Assembly (NCBI RefSeq): GCF_021405525.1
Contig: NZ_JAGQAG010000001.1
Span: 744,001 to 808,000 of the forward strand
DNA: 64,000 bases
Reading direction: 5' to 3'
Source of the DNA: Ruegeria pomeroyi
GTDB lineage: Bacteria > Pseudomonadota > Alphaproteobacteria > Rhodobacterales > Rhodobacteraceae
Within the stretch, counting starts at the first letter, position 1. Every line of letters starts with the position of its first letter. The translations under genes were made by a program, and so were the position numbers. The notes under the pieces are model-generated. The model did no database searches. It saw nothing but the letters and a program-made list of their open reading frames with translations, and had not been told where the DNA came from. Below are positions 61,753 to 64,000 of the stretch, piece after piece.

Positions 61753-61762
61753 TGTCTAGACA
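61753..61762. promoter_or_regulatory. GntR-type palindrome before the dehydrogenase gene
   Basis: TGTCTAGACA is a perfect 10-base palindrome that fits the GT-N-TA-N-AC half-site rule of GntR/HutC regulators. It lies 49 bases before the start codon at 61811. The related TTGTCTA sequence is found before phnG. A nearby GTAC-T-GTAC palindrome adds to the control region. Confidence 0.5.
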
Positions 61763-61810
61763 GGTGCCCAACCCCGCACTAGCCTGAGGCGAGGAGCAAG
61801 GGAGGGTCGT

Positions 61811-64000
61811 ATGAAGTCCCATTATCGCGTTGTCGTCATCGGAGGTGGCGTTGTCGGTGCCTCGGTTCTTTATCACCTGGCCAAGTTCGGCTGGAGCGAT
61901 GTGGTGATGCTTGAGCGGCGCCGACTGGCATCCGGATCATCCTGGCACGCGGCGGGCGGCATCCATGCGCTGAACGCCGATCCCAACATGGCGGCCTTGC
62001 AGGCCTATACCATCGACCTGCTGTCCGAGATCGAGAAGGAATCGGGCCAGAACATCGGGCTGCACATGACCGGCGGTCTGACGCTGGCGGGCACGCCCGA
62101 ACGCTGGGAATGGCTGCAGGCGAACTATCGCATTTTTCAGTCCATCGGTATCGACGACTGCGAGCTTCTGACCCCTGAAGAGGCGCAGCGCCGATGCCCC
62201 ATCATGTCGACCGATGGCGTTCTGGGCGCGATGTGGGCCGACCGAGAAGGCTATATCGACACCACCGGCACGGTGCAGGCCTATGCCACCGCCGCCCGCA
62301 AGCGCGGCGCTGAGTATTACGAGGACACCAAGGTCGAACAGCTGATCCAGACCGCCGACGGCTGGCAGGTGGTCACCGACAAGGGCACGATCACTTGCGA
62401 ACACGTGGTCAATGCCGCCGGTCTCTGGGCCAAGCAGGTGGGCCGAATGGCGGGCGTCGAACTGCCGGTGTCGCCGCTGAAACACCACTACCTGATCACC
62501 GATACGGTGCCCGAGGTGGCAGCGGCGGAATTCGAAATGCCGATGACCGTCGATCTCGAAGGTTTCACCTATATGCGGCAGGATCAGAAGGGCATTCTGG
62601 TCGGTATCTACGAGATCAACCACGAACATTGGGCGATGGACGGCGCGCCCTGGAACTATGGTGAGGAGCTGTTCCAGGAACAGCTCGACCGGATCGAGAA
62701 CGAGCTGATGCTGGGCTTTGCCCGCTACCCCTCGATCCAGGACGTAGGCATCAAGACCTGGGTCAACGGCGCCTTCACCTTTTCGCCCGATGGCAACCCG
62801 CTGGTCGGCCCGGTTCCGGGCAAGCGCGGCTATTGGTCGGCTTGCGCGGTCATGGCGGGCTTCCTCCAGGGTGGCGGCGTCGGCAAGACTCTGGCCGAGT
62901 GGATGATCCATGGCGAGCCCGAGGCGGACGCCTGGTCGATGGACGTGGCGCGCTATGGCGACTATGCGCAGAACAAGCGCTACATCCGGGAAACCACCGG
63001 CCAGTTCTATTCCCGCCGCTTCGTGATGTCTTACCCAAATGAGCAGCTTCCGGCGGGTCGACCGCTGAAAATGGCCCCGGCGCATGACGCGATGACGGCC
63101 GCGGGCTGTCGATGGGGCGTCAGCTGGGATCTCGAAGTGCCGCTCTACTTCGCGCCCTCCGAGGATTTCGTCGAGAACCTGACGCTGAAACGCTCGAACG
63201 CGCACCCGATCGTGGCCGAGGAATGCCGGGTGATCCGCGAGGGCGTGGGCCTGATGGATATCACCGGCTTTTCCCGGTTCGAGGTCTCGGGTCCCAACGC
63301 CGAAGCTTGGCTGGACAAGCTTTTTGCCACCAAGCTGCCCGCGCCGGGGCGCGCGCGCCTTGCCGTGATGCTCAGCGAGACGGGCCGCCTCAAGGGCGAC
63401 CTGACGCTGCTCAACTGGGGCGACGGAACATGGTGGATCATGGGCTCCTATTACCTGCGGGCCTGGCATATGCGCTGGTTCAACGACCATCTCGACGATG
63501 GGGTGGCTGTCCGTGATCTGGGCGAGGAGATCTGCGGTTTTGCTCTTGTCGGCCCGAAATCCCGCGCTGTGATAGAGAAACTGGCCGAACAGGATATCTC
63601 GGACCTGAAATTCATGGGCTGCGGCGACTTTGACATCGGTCTTGTCCGCGCCCGCGTCGCCCGCATGTCGGTCACCGGCGAGATGGGCTACGAGATCAAC
63701 TGCCGCTATGGCGAGCACATCGCGCTACGCCGGATGCTGCTGGAGGCCGGCGCGGGCGAGGGAATCCGCGAGGTGGGTTTCAACGCCTTGCTCTCGACCC
63801 GGATCGAAAAGAGCTTTGGTATCTGGTCGGCGGAATTCACCCAGGATCGCACCCCCGGCATGACCGCCATGGACCGCTGGATCGCCTGGGACAAGGGCGA
63901 TTTCATCGGCCGCGCGGCTGCGATTGCCGAGCGCGACGGCAATGGCCCGGCCCGGGTGCAGGTGACACTGGAGGTCGAAGCGGCCGACGCCGATGCCTCG
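61811..64000 (+). CDS. Dimethylglycine/sarcosine dehydrogenase-like flavoprotein (3' partial)
   Basis: 730 codons are in the window, and the frame is still open at the right edge; the family is about 800-850 aa. The FAD-binding Rossmann motif VVVIGGGVVGASVLYHLA is at the start, with GGGAGGG before the ATG. SSWHAAGG contains His46, at the position where dimethylglycine and sarcosine dehydrogenases bind FAD covalently. The C-terminal half (from about residue 430) is a GcvT-like folate-binding domain (LMDITGFSRFEVSGPNAE, TGEMGYEI). It demethylates N-methyl glycines with transfer to tetrahydrofolate, part of choline/betaine catabolism in marine bacteria. Confidence 0.9.
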   Translation, partial: MKSHYRVVVIGGGVVGASVLYHLAKFGWSDVVMLERRRLASGSSWHAAGGIHALNADPNMAALQAYTIDLLSEIEKESGQNIGLHMTGGLTLAGTPERWEWLQANYRIFQSIGIDDCELLTPEEAQRRCPIMSTDGVLGAMWADREGYIDTTGTVQAYATAARKRGAEYYEDTKVEQLIQTADGWQVVTDKGTITCEHVVNAAGLWAKQVGRMAGVELPVSPLKHHYLITDTVPEVAAAEFEMPMTVDLEGFTYMRQDQKGILVGIYEINHEHWAMDGAPWNYGEELFQEQLDRIENELMLGFARYPSIQDVGIKTWVNGAFTFSPDGNPLVGPVPGKRGYWSACAVMAGFLQGGGVGKTLAEWMIHGEPEADAWSMDVARYGDYAQNKRYIRETTGQFYSRRFVMSYPNEQLPAGRPLKMAPAHDAMTAAGCRWGVSWDLEVPLYFAPSEDFVENLTLKRSNAHPIVAEECRVIREGVGLMDITGFSRFEVSGPNAEAWLDKLFATKLPAPGRARLAVMLSETGRLKGDLTLLNWGDGTWWIMGSYYLRAWHMRWFNDHLDDGVAVRDLGEEICGFALVGPKSRAVIEKLAEQDISDLKFMGCGDFDIGLVRARVARMSVTGEMGYEINCRYGEHIALRRMLLEAGAGEGIREVGFNALLSTRIEKSFGIWSAEFTQDRTPGMTAMDRWIAWDKGDFIGRAAAIAERDGNGPARVQVTLEVEAADADAS

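Noticed and set aside
61937-63718. 593-codon open frame on the minus strand
   Set aside because: Shadow of the dimethylglycine-dehydrogenase-like gene, whose own frame runs off the right edge.

Overview
The window is 64 kb of high-GC DNA from an alphaproteobacterium, almost certainly a marine Rhodobacterales of the Roseobacter group and close to Ruegeria. The evidence is the combination of a C-P lyase operon led by phnF, a DUF1045 gene beside phnN and phnM, an NDUFS4-type complex I accessory subunit, FnrL-type boxes, a dimethylglycine-dehydrogenase-like gene, a LuxI-type synthase, and an intergenic repeat of the CCCCCGGAGTATTT class. It looks chromosomal. No rRNA, phage, intact IS element or CRISPR array was seen. 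There is one tRNA, Arg(UCU).

Layout. 0-4.5 kb: housekeeping and small genes (outer-membrane-like protein, ParA-type ATPase, ABM protein, UspA, NYN nuclease, HugZ-like protein, formate/nitrite transporter with a perfect FNR box). 4.6-12.6 kb: phosphonate C-P lyase locus phnF | phnGHI-[antisense small gene]-phnJKLN | DUF1045 | phnM. 12.6-21.4 kb: small exported proteins, tRNA-Arg, GNAT, NDUFS4, cold-shock protein, GST/MarR pair and three class III nucleotidyl cyclases, one carrying an in-frame stop and one fused to a hydrolase that seems to lack its catalytic His. 21.5-25.9 kb: uvrB, then an AT-richer accessory patch with an AbiJ/Abi_C-type defence gene, MITE-like inverted repeats and an SMR-like transporter. 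25.9-32.7 kb: a compact signalling island of two sister response regulators (REC plus a degenerate GGDEF-like domain) around a cytochrome P450, a membrane histidine kinase and a LuxI-family acyl-homoserine-lactone synthase with no LuxR beside it. This is the best candidate for an undescribed system.

32.8-43.4 kb: a catabolic operon with a divergent LysR regulator: polar amino-acid ABC importer, class III aminotransferase, AtoDA-like CoA-transferase, two M20 hydrolases and an alanine-racemase-family enzyme. Together they suggest uptake and breakdown of an N-acylated or beta-type amino acid. 43.6-51.6 kb: a tightly overlapping, largely soluble sugar-polymer cassette (methyltransferase, polysaccharide deacetylase, four glycosyltransferases, histidine phosphatase, UDP-sugar dehydrogenase). 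51.8-60.1 kb: a large MscS-type channel and a peptide-type ABC importer with a fused double ATPase. 60.4-64 kb: a second copy of the methyltransferase family, a GST, and a dimethylglycine/sarcosine dehydrogenase-like flavoprotein cut by the window end.

Small DNA elements recur. Tandem pairs of AT-rich perfect hairpins lie in at least four intergenic gaps, and GTCTA-type half-sites expected for GntR/HutC-class regulators lie before both the phn operon and the flavoprotein gene.
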